DNA of 64,000 bases from Pyrenophora tritici-repentis (lineage: Eukaryota; Ascomycota; Dothideomycetes; Pleosporales; Pleosporaceae), in assembly GCF_003171515.1 (NCBI RefSeq), contig NC_089392.1, forward strand, positions 1,426,001 to 1,490,000. Reading direction: 5' to 3'. The translations under genes and the position numbers were made by a program. Shown here piece by piece: positions 25,201 to 34,006 of this stretch. Under the pieces are notes generated by a model. It was not told the origin of the DNA and ran no database searches. It saw nothing but the letters and a program-made list of their open reading frames with translations. Each line of letters begins with the position of its first letter. Position 1 is the first letter of the stretch.

Positions 25201-25289
25201 TGCTTGAGAAAGAGTTGCGGCTGTATGTAGATCTGGACGACGAAGACGTATGGAAGGTGGCTGAGAAAGAAGGCTGGGTGGGTAGATAA
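22212..25289 (+). CDS. NRDE2: NRDE2-family RNA surveillance protein
   Basis: An uninterrupted frame of 1,025 residues from ATG at 22212 (MASNVPKFASFRPKP). The frame is open further upstream but without an ATG. The N-terminus is basic and proline-rich. It is followed by the DRRGDVDIVRYGTLNRYDIP block and then by the NRDE-2 hallmark near residue 220 (RRTREHPEDVSGWIALIAHQE). The rest is built of HAT/TPR-like helical repeats. In animals NRDE2 works in the nucleus with the exosome cofactor MTR4 and in nuclear RNAi or heterochromatin-linked silencing; the fission yeast relative Nrl1 acts with Mtl1 and splicing factors. A similar role here is inferred. The gene is intact and ends 180 bp before the first Gypsy LTR. 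Confidence 0.9.
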   Translation: MASNVPKFASFRPKPKPKPAPEPPKEPQHEKVGQSSKEKRTRPHSPTLKSGEQDAPANKTYFRDRRGDVDIVRYGTLNRYDIPPYRRFGHGCVLGISTDQRIDREHSTDKAVYIIPAQGKRQKRLLTDKHANRTNERALKLMNTNTNGDKLQEDFIFLSTNPKRKRSDTDDEDEAMPEIDYRKIQGPNSVEPIDPDTQYESDADVTIDVENTRKNASLIRRTREHPEDVSGWIALIAHQEAMLKLERPSADLTASDRAHLADIRISTYEEALKKIGKDYNGRLMLYTGLMKEAERAWDGTKLASKWKELLEKYSQSVDLWMMYLDYVQSKFTSYKYEDCRTIFLRCVRALSASGNDVSPSTTLHILLRLTSMTHEAGYQELALAIWQALLEYHLLRPEGNISTESFESFWDSEVPRIGELGARGWKHQTPSDDAILTDVPPLQDKDPSISFIEDFTKRETDATAKLRFPGRASDNVAEDDAFHTIFFDDLKLYLEAVPHGISATLLIDAFLCFCGLPPLAMSSIQRSWWSDPFLQRHWQLSSSSTEETTHFMQTLKSFMPCPANSFQMTTELLFQQDFSLDGVNLSPDFIRRLFKLLVSESMGGGDIAGEYLLAFERQYFPKEAFKTAKRLLKGQPMHSRLYNAYGLVEANLGNSAKADQVFHTVLFMRHGNTASLTSENLELFSNWVWQALHEGKQQEALWRLLSPHTSAPPQGAEDIQPDRTHIDSVRTTLTEMSERALFDQDHMKAVQSSALCALLAYLSNDCNAGHALEVHHNFSAWFASHKLSKSPSAELHAQEIARLLTHHVTHAPIVKPSLVRTALEPLISRFPNNTILLSLYAANEARFSIDDRVRGIMHQNALHSSEERSIAGWAFAIHYEKLKDEISGTTSHSIRALYKRATETTGVHCPALWDAYVHFELTQLDKERTRRSSKASRHEGKKSKWESRVEEAEQRVRDTFYAGLRNLPWCKEYIMFVFTDAKDVFGDEEKWKLSRVLLEKELRLYVDLDDEDVWKVAEKEGWVGR

Positions 25290-25468
25290 TTGGACAACCG
25301 TCTACGGATGCAAGCGATGGAGGCGGAATGATCACGTGACATTAGCGCTTAGGATCTCTACATCATGCAACCCACACTACCTCTATTTAAACAATCAGTA
25401 TAAACCTTGATTGACCCCCAGCCCCCACATCCAAGCAAGCATCCACTCTCCCCCCTTTTCCACGTGAC

Positions 25469-25647
25469 TGTAAAGGCACTAGTACACTGCAATAGTTAGG
25501 ATGCCTCTAATAAGTGAGATTGTGTGTACAGATCTATATACAAGTACGAGGGGAACTTTATTATTCCTCGCACGGGCCAACTGCCAGCGTGGCACGTGAT
25601 TGTATGGCACGTGATCGCGTGAGGGATCGTAGGTTTGATCCATCACA
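25469..25647 (-). repeat. 3' LTR of Gypsy element 1
   Basis: 179 bp, by eye identical to 32991-33169. It contains GGTTTGATCC (25632-25641), a B-box-like motif antisense to the element, and a TATA-like CTATATA. Confidence 0.95.
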
Positions 25648-25735
25648 CTACCCCCCCTTCAAAAAAAAGCAGGTTCCGTCGCTTAAAGTAATTAAAAAGA
25701 GTTGTCTAGCTTGCTTTGCAAAAGCTTCTGTAAGC

Positions 25736-27607
25736 CTAAACAGCAATGTTGCCGGTATTGCGAAAGCTACGCGGGCCAATAGTCTCCTCCGTCTGCTGTA
25801 TCGTCGGGGCTCCTGGTGGAGGCTTAGGATTGTTAGAGGATGCGATCACTGTAATCATAAGTAAATCCTGTTTGCCTGCGAGCGTCGCAAACTTTCGATG
25901 TGGTCCTGGAGCTTTAGGGCGGGACTCATGGTACTGTTGGACAATGTCTGCGGAGTCCACCAGGTTCATGTATGGTTCCCAAGATGGGTTGTCGGTGCCG
26001 GCGGGGTAGTTGGTCCATCGCACTAAGTATTGGAGAAGACCGCTGCGAGAGTAGGGGTCTTTAAGTCTCTTGTTGACGCGGGAGTCTAGGACGGCTTCCA
26101 CTTCATAGCTTGTACCATCTTCCTCGTCGGGATCGGCGAACTCAGCTGGTGCGGAATCGCGCAGTTGACCAGGCAGCGGAGCCTCCTCGTGTAAGTGTAG
26201 TAACCACGGGTGGAAGACGTTGTGGAGCTTGCCCATCTCTGGAGGCAGGAGTAGTTCGTAAGCCATATTGTCAATGACGCGTGTGACAGTGAAGGGACCG
26301 CGGTTCTTGAAGTCAAGTGATAGACTAGGACGTGTAGTACGGAAGTTACGGGCGTCCAACATAACTTGATCGCCGACCTTAAACTCAGGCGCTGGGAGCC
26401 GGGCGTCGTTTGCGTATTCCGCCTGTTTAGCTTGTGACCATTGTAGTTCGAGCCGAAGGGCTTTGCGTAGCGCGTCTAGCTTTTCTGCAAACTTGTTGGC
26501 GTTGTCTTGATCTCTGCGAGCTGGGGCAGTGAGACCAGTGTTCACCTTAGGTGGTTCAAGACCAGACTTCGGGTCATAGCCCTTAGTGAGGCGGAAAGCG
26601 GTAGTCCCAGTACTAGCGTTGATGGCGTTGTTAGCTTCGAACTCTGCCATAGGAAGAAAGAGAGCCCAGTTGTCTTGCTCGTAGTTAATATATGACCGGA
26701 GGTATTGTTTTAGCCAAGCGTTGGCGTTCTCCGTCTGCCCATCGGTTTCTGGGTGATAGCCCGTTGACAACTTTGGCTTGGTACCCAGTCGTTGACAAAG
26801 ACGTGTCCAGAAATGGGAGAGGAACTGGGCTCCACGGTCGCTGACGATGCTGTCGGGATATCCCTCCTCACGCCACACGTACTCGACGAAGGCTTTCACA
26901 AGGGTATCAACCTTTAGGTCCACCACAGGTATAAACTTCTTCTTCTTGCTAAGCCGATCAACAATCACTAAGACGTTGGTATATGTGCGGCCGTTATCGG
27001 TGCAAGGAGGCAGGTGCGTGATATAGTCCATGCTGATGCTACTCCAATATCGCTCAGGTATCGGGAGTGGATGTAGGAGCCCGTGTTTCCCATCGCGGTA
27101 AGATTTCGATCTCCGACAGGCCAAACAGTTCTTGACGTACTGTGCTACATCATTTATCATCTTCGGCCAGTAGTACCAGCGGTTTAACATGTCGTAGCTA
27201 CCGTGTTTGCCGCTATGGCCACCGCAATAGGATCGGTGTACGCGTTCGATGATCCGGGTGCGCAGGGTGCCTGATTCGGGGATGTAGACCTTCTTCTTGA
27301 CATAGAAGACTCCGTCGTGTATTGAGCAATCACCAAGCTCTAAGCGTATCCTGTTTGGACCGTGAATTAGGTGGTACGGGATGCGGCGCTGGCCATCAGC
27401 TTTGGCTTTGAGGATAACTTGAACGATGTCGTCATCCGGGTAAGCTTGTCGAACGGTCTGGAGGATATTGGCTTCGTCCAGCGACGTGTCCGGCTCCGTA
27501 AGCGGTGCAGCGGACGTGTCATCGACCTCCGCTGTGTCTCCGAGAGCGAAGAGGTATTCGTCGCTAAAGTCGTCCGTTTCACTGTCTTGGTACATCATCA
27601 TGGCCAA
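25736..27607 (-). CDS. Gypsy element 1 integrase with chromodomain (separate frame)
   Basis: About 620 residues; the first ATG in frame is at 27601. The HHCC zinc domain is seen in HRSYCGGHSGKH...CLACRRSK. The DDE core follows: the first Asp in SMDYITHL, the second in VSDRGAQF, and the Glu after HPETDGQTENANAW. The C-terminal chromodomain (YEVEAVLDSRVNKRL, then LVRWTNYP and NPSWEPYMN) marks it as a chromovirus and would direct integration to modified chromatin. In element 3 the same domain is fused to RT in one frame. Here the ATG overlaps the upstream stop as ATGA. Protein-like sequence continues upstream of the ATG in this frame, which argues for a recent 1-nt deletion near 27620 rather than a native start. 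Confidence 0.9.
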   Translation of the reverse strand: MAMMMYQDSETDDFSDEYLFALGDTAEVDDTSAAPLTEPDTSLDEANILQTVRQAYPDDDIVQVILKAKADGQRRIPYHLIHGPNRIRLELGDCSIHDGVFYVKKKVYIPESGTLRTRIIERVHRSYCGGHSGKHGSYDMLNRWYYWPKMINDVAQYVKNCLACRRSKSYRDGKHGLLHPLPIPERYWSSISMDYITHLPPCTDNGRTYTNVLVIVDRLSKKKKFIPVVDLKVDTLVKAFVEYVWREEGYPDSIVSDRGAQFLSHFWTRLCQRLGTKPKLSTGYHPETDGQTENANAWLKQYLRSYINYEQDNWALFLPMAEFEANNAINASTGTTAFRLTKGYDPKSGLEPPKVNTGLTAPARRDQDNANKFAEKLDALRKALRLELQWSQAKQAEYANDARLPAPEFKVGDQVMLDARNFRTTRPSLSLDFKNRGPFTVTRVIDNMAYELLLPPEMGKLHNVFHPWLLHLHEEAPLPGQLRDSAPAEFADPDEEDGTSYEVEAVLDSRVNKRLKDPYSRSGLLQYLVRWTNYPAGTDNPSWEPYMNLVDSADIVQQYHESRPKAPGPHRKFATLAGKQDLLMITVIASSNNPKPPPGAPTIQQTEETIGPRSFRNTGNIAV

Positions 27608-30096
27608 GGAGACTGGGACGTCCGGAGCTCGTCACCGAGGGCGTTGGCCAGATATACAGCGTGTCGGGAGCCACCGTCGAAGTGGAAGCTAAAGGTGGCA
27701 ACTCGACACTCAGGATCCACCTGGTCAGGCTTGAGGATCACTTGTACCTGGTGTTGACGTCGCTCATCCTCGGCGTTAGCTGGAAGATCGCCCGGTCGGC
27801 GAGTGAGTGCGTCGGGCTTAGTTCCTTGTTTACCAGGACGGTATTTGACTCTAAAATTGAACTCAGCTAGGAACTCAGCCCATCGAGCTTGCCGTCGGTT
27901 GAGGCGTTTGGTTGTCATGAACGTCTGGAGGGCCTGGTGGTCTGACAATACCAAGATGGGATCATCAGTACCTGACAGTTCAAACCTCCACTCCTCGAAT
28001 GCTCGAACAATCGCGAGGAGCTCCTTGTCATAGATCTCGTAGTTGCACTCGGCAGGTGTCATCTTATGTGATAAGAACGCTACAGGTCGTAGAACACCTT
28101 TGTGCATCTGCGAGAGGATAGCTGCGGTAACGAAGTCCGACGCGTCAGTCTCGAGCCACGTTTCCAAATCTGGGTCAAAGTGGGACAGTACGCCCGCTGT
28201 TTTAAACGCAAGCTTTAGCTGTTCAAAGGCTTTCGCAGCTTGTCCATTAGCTTGGAGAGGGAAATGTCGTTGACTACCCTCCTTGGTGAGTTCCGTGAGT
28301 GGCTTAGCGATATATGAGAACCCTTTAATAAACCGGCGATAGAAGTTGCAGAAGCCGAGGAAAGACTGCATGTCCTTCACTGATCTCGGCAGTTGCCAAT
28401 CGAGGACAGTGGAGACCTTCTCCGGATCCATTTCGATGCCGTCGGTGGTGAGGATCAAGCCTAAGTACTTGACTCGCTTGGTTTCGAACTTGCACTTCGT
28501 GGGATCCAACGATAGTCCTGCGCCTTGAATCTTGCGGAGAACCTTTAGGACATGCGAACGGTGGTCTTTCTCGTTGTCGCTATATATAAGTATGTCGTCT
28601 AGGTAGGCGGTACATATAACGTCCAAGTATTCGCGCAGCGTTTCGTTGATGAAGTTTTGGAACGTCCCTGGTGCATTGCACAGTCCAAAGGGCATGACCA
28701 TATACTCATAGAGTCCGTACCGGGTGAGGAAGGCGGTTTTCTCTTCGTCACCTTCTTTAATCCGAACGGTGTTGAAAGCGGCTACAACATCGACGAGAGA
28801 CATAATCTGAACTTTGGCCATGCGCGCTAGAGTTTCTTTGATGGCTGGTGGCGCATTTCGATTCTTCTTAGTGACGTTGTTGAGTGCTCGGTAGTCGACA
28901 CATATGCGGAGACCTCCTCCAGGTTTCTTGACGATCAAGACAGGTGACGCAAACGGGGAGTTACTGGCCTTGATTAAGCCCTTTTGCAGCATGTCATCGA
29001 TATACTTCTTAACAGCCTCAGTCTCGGTACGAGTGAGTCCGTAGACATGAGGCTTAGGGGGCGTAGTGTCAGGAAGCAGGTCGATGGGGTGGTCGACTCC
29101 TGGTCTTCGTTCGGGGAGTTGATGAGCCAGATGAGGGTTGAACAGATCAGGTAGTTCGTCCAACACCCACTCAGGTACCAGCTGGCCAATCTGGTCTCTA
29201 GTCATGTAAGGTTGCTCCATCTTGTGCATGTACTTCTCAAAGTCAGTTTGCGAGACTGCGGCTACGCCGATGCCTTCTCGGTCTTCATCGGGGGGCTTCG
29301 CAAGCTTGGCCCAATGGCGGGGTTCCAACCATATGACCTGGTCAGGATGTTTGGCTGCGAGTGCGGTTGCAGCGGCAGCGGAGATGAGGTAGATATCAGC
29401 CATAGTCTCCTCAGTCGTCACCTTACCATCCTTGTTCGTCTTAGTAGTGGTGTCGCCTGTCTGGTAGTCTCCCTTGACTAGTTGTACGTGACTGTGACAA
29501 ACTCCGTTTTCGTAAACCGTCTCTGGGAGTCCTTCGTGGAGGCAGTTAAGTTTGCACCCTGCCTTAGCGAAGGTGAGTGATCGCTGGTCGCCAAAGTGGA
29601 GGGCAGGCTGGTGATAGTCCATCCAATTCATGCCTAGGATAACGTCGTACTTGCCGATATTGGTGACGTAGCATAGGACGTTGTGCGTATGGCTTCCGTG
29701 TCGGACGGGCAGATCAACGGCCTGGGTAAGCTTGTCCACTTCTCCGCCGTTGGCTAGTGACAATCGAATGGGTTTGGCCACAGGCATAGTATCTAGGCGG
29801 TGTTGGTTAACCCATGACTGATTGACGAAGCATGCGCTGGCTCCCGTGTCGATAAGGGTAGAAATCGGTTGCCAACAATCAGGTCGCGTGAGAGCGGAGC
29901 CGGGAAACTCGAGTTGTCGGCTGAAGTCTTTAGAAGGCTTGCCTCCGATGGAGGCGGAGGACACGAAGTGGACCTCCGTCATAGTTGGCGTTTCGTCAGG
30001 GGCGAGCAGCAAGGCTGCAGCGATCTCGAAACGGCGATGCTGGTTTCGAACACGGCGCTGGTGTCTTTTTGCGTTACGCCAATTGAGCTCCCGCAC
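27598..30096 (-). CDS. Gypsy element 1 Pol: protease, reverse transcriptase, RNase H
   Basis: About 830 residues in the -1 frame relative to gag; the frame is open upstream across the gag stop and has no good ATG of its own. The protease is shown by LIDTGASACFVN. The RT domain has VDVVAAFN, MPFGLCNAPGTFQ and the catalytic YLDDILIYS. RNase H is shown by ETDASDFVTAAILSQ and YDKELLAIVRAFEEWR. It stops just after RNase H at 27598, in the linker where element 3 continues into integrase. Expression as Gag-Pol needs a -1 frameshift at 30120-30126. Confidence 0.92.
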   Translation of the reverse strand: MRELNWRNAKRHQRRVRNQHRRFEIAAALLLAPDETPTMTEVHFVSSASIGGKPSKDFSRQLEFPGSALTRPDCWQPISTLIDTGASACFVNQSWVNQHRLDTMPVAKPIRLSLANGGEVDKLTQAVDLPVRHGSHTHNVLCYVTNIGKYDVILGMNWMDYHQPALHFGDQRSLTFAKAGCKLNCLHEGLPETVYENGVCHSHVQLVKGDYQTGDTTTKTNKDGKVTTEETMADIYLISAAAATALAAKHPDQVIWLEPRHWAKLAKPPDEDREGIGVAAVSQTDFEKYMHKMEQPYMTRDQIGQLVPEWVLDELPDLFNPHLAHQLPERRPGVDHPIDLLPDTTPPKPHVYGLTRTETEAVKKYIDDMLQKGLIKASNSPFASPVLIVKKPGGGLRICVDYRALNNVTKKNRNAPPAIKETLARMAKVQIMSLVDVVAAFNTVRIKEGDEEKTAFLTRYGLYEYMVMPFGLCNAPGTFQNFINETLREYLDVICTAYLDDILIYSDNEKDHRSHVLKVLRKIQGAGLSLDPTKCKFETKRVKYLGLILTTDGIEMDPEKVSTVLDWQLPRSVKDMQSFLGFCNFYRRFIKGFSYIAKPLTELTKEGSQRHFPLQANGQAAKAFEQLKLAFKTAGVLSHFDPDLETWLETDASDFVTAAILSQMHKGVLRPVAFLSHKMTPAECNYEIYDKELLAIVRAFEEWRFELSGTDDPILVLSDHQALQTFMTTKRLNRRQARWAEFLAEFNFRVKYRPGKQGTKPDALTRRPGDLPANAEDERRQHQVQVILKPDQVDPECRVATFSFHFDGGSRHAVYLANALGDELRTSQSPWP

Positions 30097-30116
30097 GCGG
30101 CTCTGCGCGGGAGCCC

Positions 30117-32465
30117 CTAATTTAAATGCTCAAGTAGTTCCTCGTCGTTGACGTAGAAGCCATCGTCATCCACTAAGTCGTTGTCGTCCAGCGGCTCCTC
30201 AGTATCCTCGTCTCGCTCCTCTTCGTTGGAAGCGTCGAGAGCATTGATGTACAAAGAAGCCAGTGCGGGGATTTGGTGAGAAGGAGTGAAGGGCTTGCCG
30301 CGGCAGGGGGCAGTCTCGTGCCTCATCTGATGGTCATCCTTGCCACATTTGAAGCAGAGCTTCAAGTCAGCTAGACGCTTCTTGTCTTTCTCTGACCGCT
30401 CGAAGGCCATCTTCTTGTACGTATGCGTGCTGGCGGCGTTGTTGTGACCTGGAGTGTCGGGTGTCCGGAAGGTGACCAACTTTTGGGTACGGCTAGCACC
30501 AGCGGTCTTCGTAACGGGAGTTAATTTTCGGCCAGCGTCAATCTGTTGATGTCCCTGGTCGATGTGTTGCGCTCGCAGCAAGAAGGACTGGATGGTCTCA
30601 TCCTTGTGAGATCCGGCAGTGGTCGCGATAGCTAACCCGGGTCGCATGAACTCGCGAGCGTATCGGATCTGGGTCGCGTTCTTGTGTTTGAGGATTCGCA
30701 TGCAAGAGGTGAACTTAGACTTCCACTCCATGAACTTCTGTCCAGACTTGTAGCGGAGCGAGCCGTCGGCGATGAGGGTTTCGGCGTCAGCTTCCCGATC
30801 ATAGGTGAGATACTGGCTGTCGAGAGTCTCTAGGAAATCTAGGAAATGGCGAGCTTTGACATCTCGGATGTGCTCGTAAGCTTCGCCTTGAATGCGGAAC
30901 TTGAGGTAGTCAACCGCTTGCCAGTCCTCTGGGTATGTGCGACACTTGGCCACTGCCATCTCGCGCCACCGCTCGTAGTCGTCGTCGACCTTGCCCTTGA
31001 ACGTCTCAAGTTCTGGGAGTTTGTAAGAGAATCCTCCACCGGCGGTAGAGGGCGCGACGGGCGGCGGTCGCGGTACTGTAGGAGCGGGGGCGTATGGGTT
31101 CGATGATGGAGGAGGTAGCGAGGCGTCGCGCACGGGAGTACGGTTATCCCATGGGGTGTACCCAGCTCGGCGAGGATCTTGTGAGAGTTGGTCAGCGGTA
31201 CCATCTACAGGTCGCTGTAGCAAAACGCTTGATTGTACAGGCCGTACTGGGTCGTAAGATCGCTCGCGCCGCCAGAGGGTGTACGGCTGATAGTTGGGTT
31301 CATGTTGCAGCAGTCGGTCGGTGACCGTTTTTGTCTCACGTCTAGCCTCGGTGAGCTGGAGGTTGAGCTCATCGTAAGCCTTATCCTTAAGGGCGAGAGC
31401 TTCGTTCTTGTTCGCCTCCATGTTAGAGTACTTGACATCATACTGGTTAAGCTCGATAGAATAGCGATCAGCTTGTCCTTTGAACTTGTCGCAGAGCTCA
31501 GCGTTGGCCTTAGCTTGGTCTGCCCACCAGTCGGCGCTGTCAGACTCCTCCTTGAGCTTCTGTGCCAACTCTGCGTAGTTAGGACCGCTCTCCGGTTCAT
31601 CGGCTCGGCGGGATAGGTCCTCAACCTTCTGCTTGAGTTCATTGCGTTCGGTGGCGGCAAGGTCGCGCTCAGCGGCGAGGGCTTTGAAGGCGGGGTCATC
31701 GCGAACGTTGGGGAGTTGTTCTGACGCAGCTTTGAGCTTTCCGATGTCCGAGGTGAGGCGTCGGATCTCTGTCAGCTTCTCCTTGTACAGGTTGCTGCTA
31801 ACCATGCCAACTTGTAGTTGTTTACTGTTCGAAGTTTCATCAAGGGCTGCTTCAACATTCGCTAGTCGGTCTCGTAGAGCTTGAGTCTCTCCTTCATTGC
31901 GGTCCACAGTCTGCAGATGCCTATTGATGGCGTCAGTGCAGTTGCGTAGGGAGACTAGCGTAGAGACAATAAATCGCCACCAGAAGTCGGGACGATCCTT
32001 CACGTTCTTCTGGAGGTTACTAGAGTTAGTGACAGTGAAGTCGTTGATGTTGTGGGTGATGTTGCCATCAGTGCGGATTCGGCCTGTGCTAAGGGAGTAA
32101 AAGGCATTGCTGTGCTCGTCAGGTTCGGGATCCTCTTGTAATTCGAACCACTCGGTGTCAACGGTATAACGGAGGTAAACGTAGTTAGAATCTTTGAGGT
32201 ATTCGAGCAGGACGTCGTTGATTTCGATGCCGACAATCTCGCGTGTAGCAGTCATGGGCTCTAGGTCGCCGCTAGCTGATACTGATGGCTGGGATGACGG
32301 ATGGGCTGCCAGAAGCATGCTCTCTCGGCGGTTGGAGAGGCAAGCTCGTACTGGTACGAGAGGCGGGCCCATCTGTGATTGAGTAGGATCCTGGGAAGCT
32401 TGCCCGAAGGTGGCACCGGTGGCTGAGGTACCTTGGGTATTCTGGGTATTGGCCGGGTTTGCCAT
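30117..32465 (-). CDS. Gypsy element 1 Gag
   Basis: 782 residues from the ATG at 32465 (MANPANTQNTQG). The frame is open further upstream through the tandem leader repeats but only with non-ATG codons. It has long coiled-coil regions, a Pro-rich middle, the retrotransposon gag homology region (KFMEWKSKF), and a single zinc knuckle CFKCGKDDHQMRHETAPC with unusual spacing CX2CX4HX8C. It should form the virus-like particle and bind the element RNA. The stop codon follows directly on the slippery heptamer TTTAAAT. Confidence 0.9.
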   Translation of the reverse strand: MANPANTQNTQGTSATGATFGQASQDPTQSQMGPPLVPVRACLSNRRESMLLAAHPSSQPSVSASGDLEPMTATREIVGIEINDVLLEYLKDSNYVYLRYTVDTEWFELQEDPEPDEHSNAFYSLSTGRIRTDGNITHNINDFTVTNSSNLQKNVKDRPDFWWRFIVSTLVSLRNCTDAINRHLQTVDRNEGETQALRDRLANVEAALDETSNSKQLQVGMVSSNLYKEKLTEIRRLTSDIGKLKAASEQLPNVRDDPAFKALAAERDLAATERNELKQKVEDLSRRADEPESGPNYAELAQKLKEESDSADWWADQAKANAELCDKFKGQADRYSIELNQYDVKYSNMEANKNEALALKDKAYDELNLQLTEARRETKTVTDRLLQHEPNYQPYTLWRRERSYDPVRPVQSSVLLQRPVDGTADQLSQDPRRAGYTPWDNRTPVRDASLPPPSSNPYAPAPTVPRPPPVAPSTAGGGFSYKLPELETFKGKVDDDYERWREMAVAKCRTYPEDWQAVDYLKFRIQGEAYEHIRDVKARHFLDFLETLDSQYLTYDREADAETLIADGSLRYKSGQKFMEWKSKFTSCMRILKHKNATQIRYAREFMRPGLAIATTAGSHKDETIQSFLLRAQHIDQGHQQIDAGRKLTPVTKTAGASRTQKLVTFRTPDTPGHNNAASTHTYKKMAFERSEKDKKRLADLKLCFKCGKDDHQMRHETAPCRGKPFTPSHQIPALASLYINALDASNEEERDEDTEEPLDDNDLVDDDGFYVNDEELLEHLN
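30120..30126 (-). promoter_or_regulatory. Putative -1 ribosomal frameshift site, gag-pol of element 1
   Basis: On the minus strand the gag frame ends CAT TTA AAT TAG. T TTA AAT fits the X XXY YYZ slippery rule and lies immediately before the stop; the -1 frame leads straight into Pol. The sequence after the stop is G+C-rich and could fold, but no structure was computed. Confidence 0.6.
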
Positions 32466-32473
32466 CGCGATGA

Positions 32474-32800
32474 TCTTTTCGTGTGTGTTGCGCAGGGCTG
32501 ACCGTAGGGTCGCGCTTCTCGAAGCTCGATGCCTTGCCTTCTGCCTACTTGTCCGTTGATGTAGGTGGACCTGTCCTTTACCAGCGTTGGTGACAACCCC
32601 CACGAGCAATACTTGCCTGTTGAGCCTGGTGTCTCTGGTCTTTTCGTGTGTTGCGCAGGGCTTACCGTAGGGTCGCGCTTCTCGAAGCTCGATGCCTTGC
32701 CCTCTGCCTACTTGTCCGTTGATGTAGGTGGACCTGTCCTCTACCAGCGTTGGTGACAACCCTCACGAGCAATACTTGCTTGTTGAGCCTGGTGTCTCCA
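32474..32800 (-). repeat. Tandem 165-bp duplication in the leader of element 1
   Basis: Two consecutive copies, 32474-32638 and 32639-about 32800, differ at only a few bases (for example CCTTTACC versus CCTCTACC). They lie between the 5' LTR and the gag start and extend to within about 10 bp of that start. Confidence 0.9.
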
Positions 32801-32990
32801 CCCGTGGGCTTCTAGCGCAATACTTTGCGATCCTCGTCGTCAAGACCTAACCCGTCGCAGAACGTCTTGTTCTGCCCGATGTAGCAAGTCGCAGTTGCTC
32901 AATCGGCGGCGGCGCTCGGCGCGGACGGTGTTTCTGATAACTGAGCCTGATGCGAAGTATCCTAGGTATGTAGGGGTTGACACACAATAG

Positions 32991-33169
32991 TGTAAAGGCA
33001 CTAGTACACTGCAATAGTTAGGATGCCTCTAATAAGTGAGATTGTGTGTACAGATCTATATACAAGTACGAGGGGAACTTTATTATTCCTCGCACGGGCC
33101 AACTGCCAGCGTGGCACGTGATTGTATGGCACGTGATCGCGTGAGGGATCGTAGGTTTGATCCATCACA
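32991..33169 (-). repeat. 5' LTR of Gypsy element 1
   Basis: 179 bp, by eye identical to 25469-25647, which implies recent insertion. B-box-like GGTTTGATCC at 33154-33163. Confidence 0.95.
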
Positions 33170-33312
33170 TGACTATCCCAACCAACATTGACAAATACCG
33201 CCCCCTCCCCTTCCATCTCTTCAGCACACTCTTTGTCTTAACGCTCTAATTTAATATATTACTTTTCCTTCGCAGATCAACACCTAGGACACTTCTCACA
33301 TCACCTTGAAAC

Positions 33313-33479
33313 TGTTACGGATCCATAGACTCGCTCGGCCCATGGCCCCCATATCGATAAGATCCTTATCTTATCGGACTAGCGCCTTGGCGCCCACAGC
33401 ATAAGTTCGGGCTCACAACGTAGATAGCTCGATAGCTTGTATCTTGTCAAATCCAATCTTTCTTGATCGATCCCTCACA
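33313..33479 (-). repeat. Solo LTR of the element 2 family
   Basis: 167 bp, reading as the reverse complement of 40285-40451 with no difference seen by eye. It is flanked by a perfect 5-bp duplication GAAAC (33308-33312 and 33480-33484). This is the footprint of LTR-LTR recombination after an insertion 140 bp from element 1. Its own transcriptional orientation is opposite to that of element 2. Confidence 0.93.
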
Positions 33480-33870
33480 GAAACATATCTTTGGACCTTC
33501 CGTTTCTCAGCTAGAAAGTGTACTATGTACACTGAGGGCTGGGGAAACATGATACCCTTCCCCTTGTATTCATTGGGATATGTGCGAGTGCGTGATTGCG
33601 CGTTTCCGGGAGTATTTTGTATCGATGCCGGCGCTGGCTGAGCGCGGGTGCATGGTGTCGAGGAAGAGGTGCATGATGTTGAGGAAGTAGTGGGGGTGTG
33701 GATTGCTGGGTGGGAATGAAGATAAGGGGACTGTTTGTTCGGGTATATCTTGAATTGGAGTAAGTGATATAGAGCAATGGTGGGTTGTAATTTCATGGCT
33801 GTGTGGACGGGAAAAAGAATAAAATACCTAGGTATCAATTGCTTAGGTAATGAAGAATTTGACCTGATAT

Positions 33871-33998
33871 CAGAGTCCGCAACAATCAAGCGATAGGCAG
33901 ATTGATTACCTGATTAGGTCTGTCACGGACCAGATAGTGATCTTTCGAGGCCTAATCCGGTAATCAATCTGCCTATCGCTTGATTGTTGCGGACTCTG
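33871..33998. mobile_element. hAT-type hairpin MITE, copy 1
   Basis: 128 bp that is almost wholly palindromic, starting CAGAGTCCGCAACAATC and ending in its complement. It is flanked by a perfect 8-bp duplication CCTGATAT (33863-33870 and 33999-34006). An 8-bp duplication and CAG-type ends point to hAT mobilisation. It shares the first 19 bp of TIR with the two 162-bp MITEs downstream. Confidence 0.88.
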
Positions 33999-34006
33999 CC
34001 TGATAT

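Larger units (their letters stand above)
25469..33169 (-). mobile_element. Full-length Ty3/Gypsy chromovirus, element 1
   Basis: A 7,701-bp element on the minus strand. The 179-bp LTRs (25469-25647 and 32991-33169) appear identical and start TGTGATGG and end TTTACA in element orientation. The flanking 4-bp duplication is TGAC (25465-25468 and 33170-33173). A polypurine tract (GAAGGGGGGGTAG, 25648-25660) abuts the 3' LTR. Order is gag, protease, reverse transcriptase, RNase H, integrase, chromodomain. There is a 165-bp tandem duplication in the leader and a frame break before integrase. No standard tRNA primer site (TGG...) was seen next to the 5' LTR. It inserted 180 bp downstream of NRDE2. 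Confidence 0.95.

Noticed and set aside
32466..32759. N-terminal extension of element 1 Gag through the tandem repeats
   Set aside because: It has no ATG, and its protein sequence is simply the leader repeat read twice; the ATG at 32465 is the likely start.
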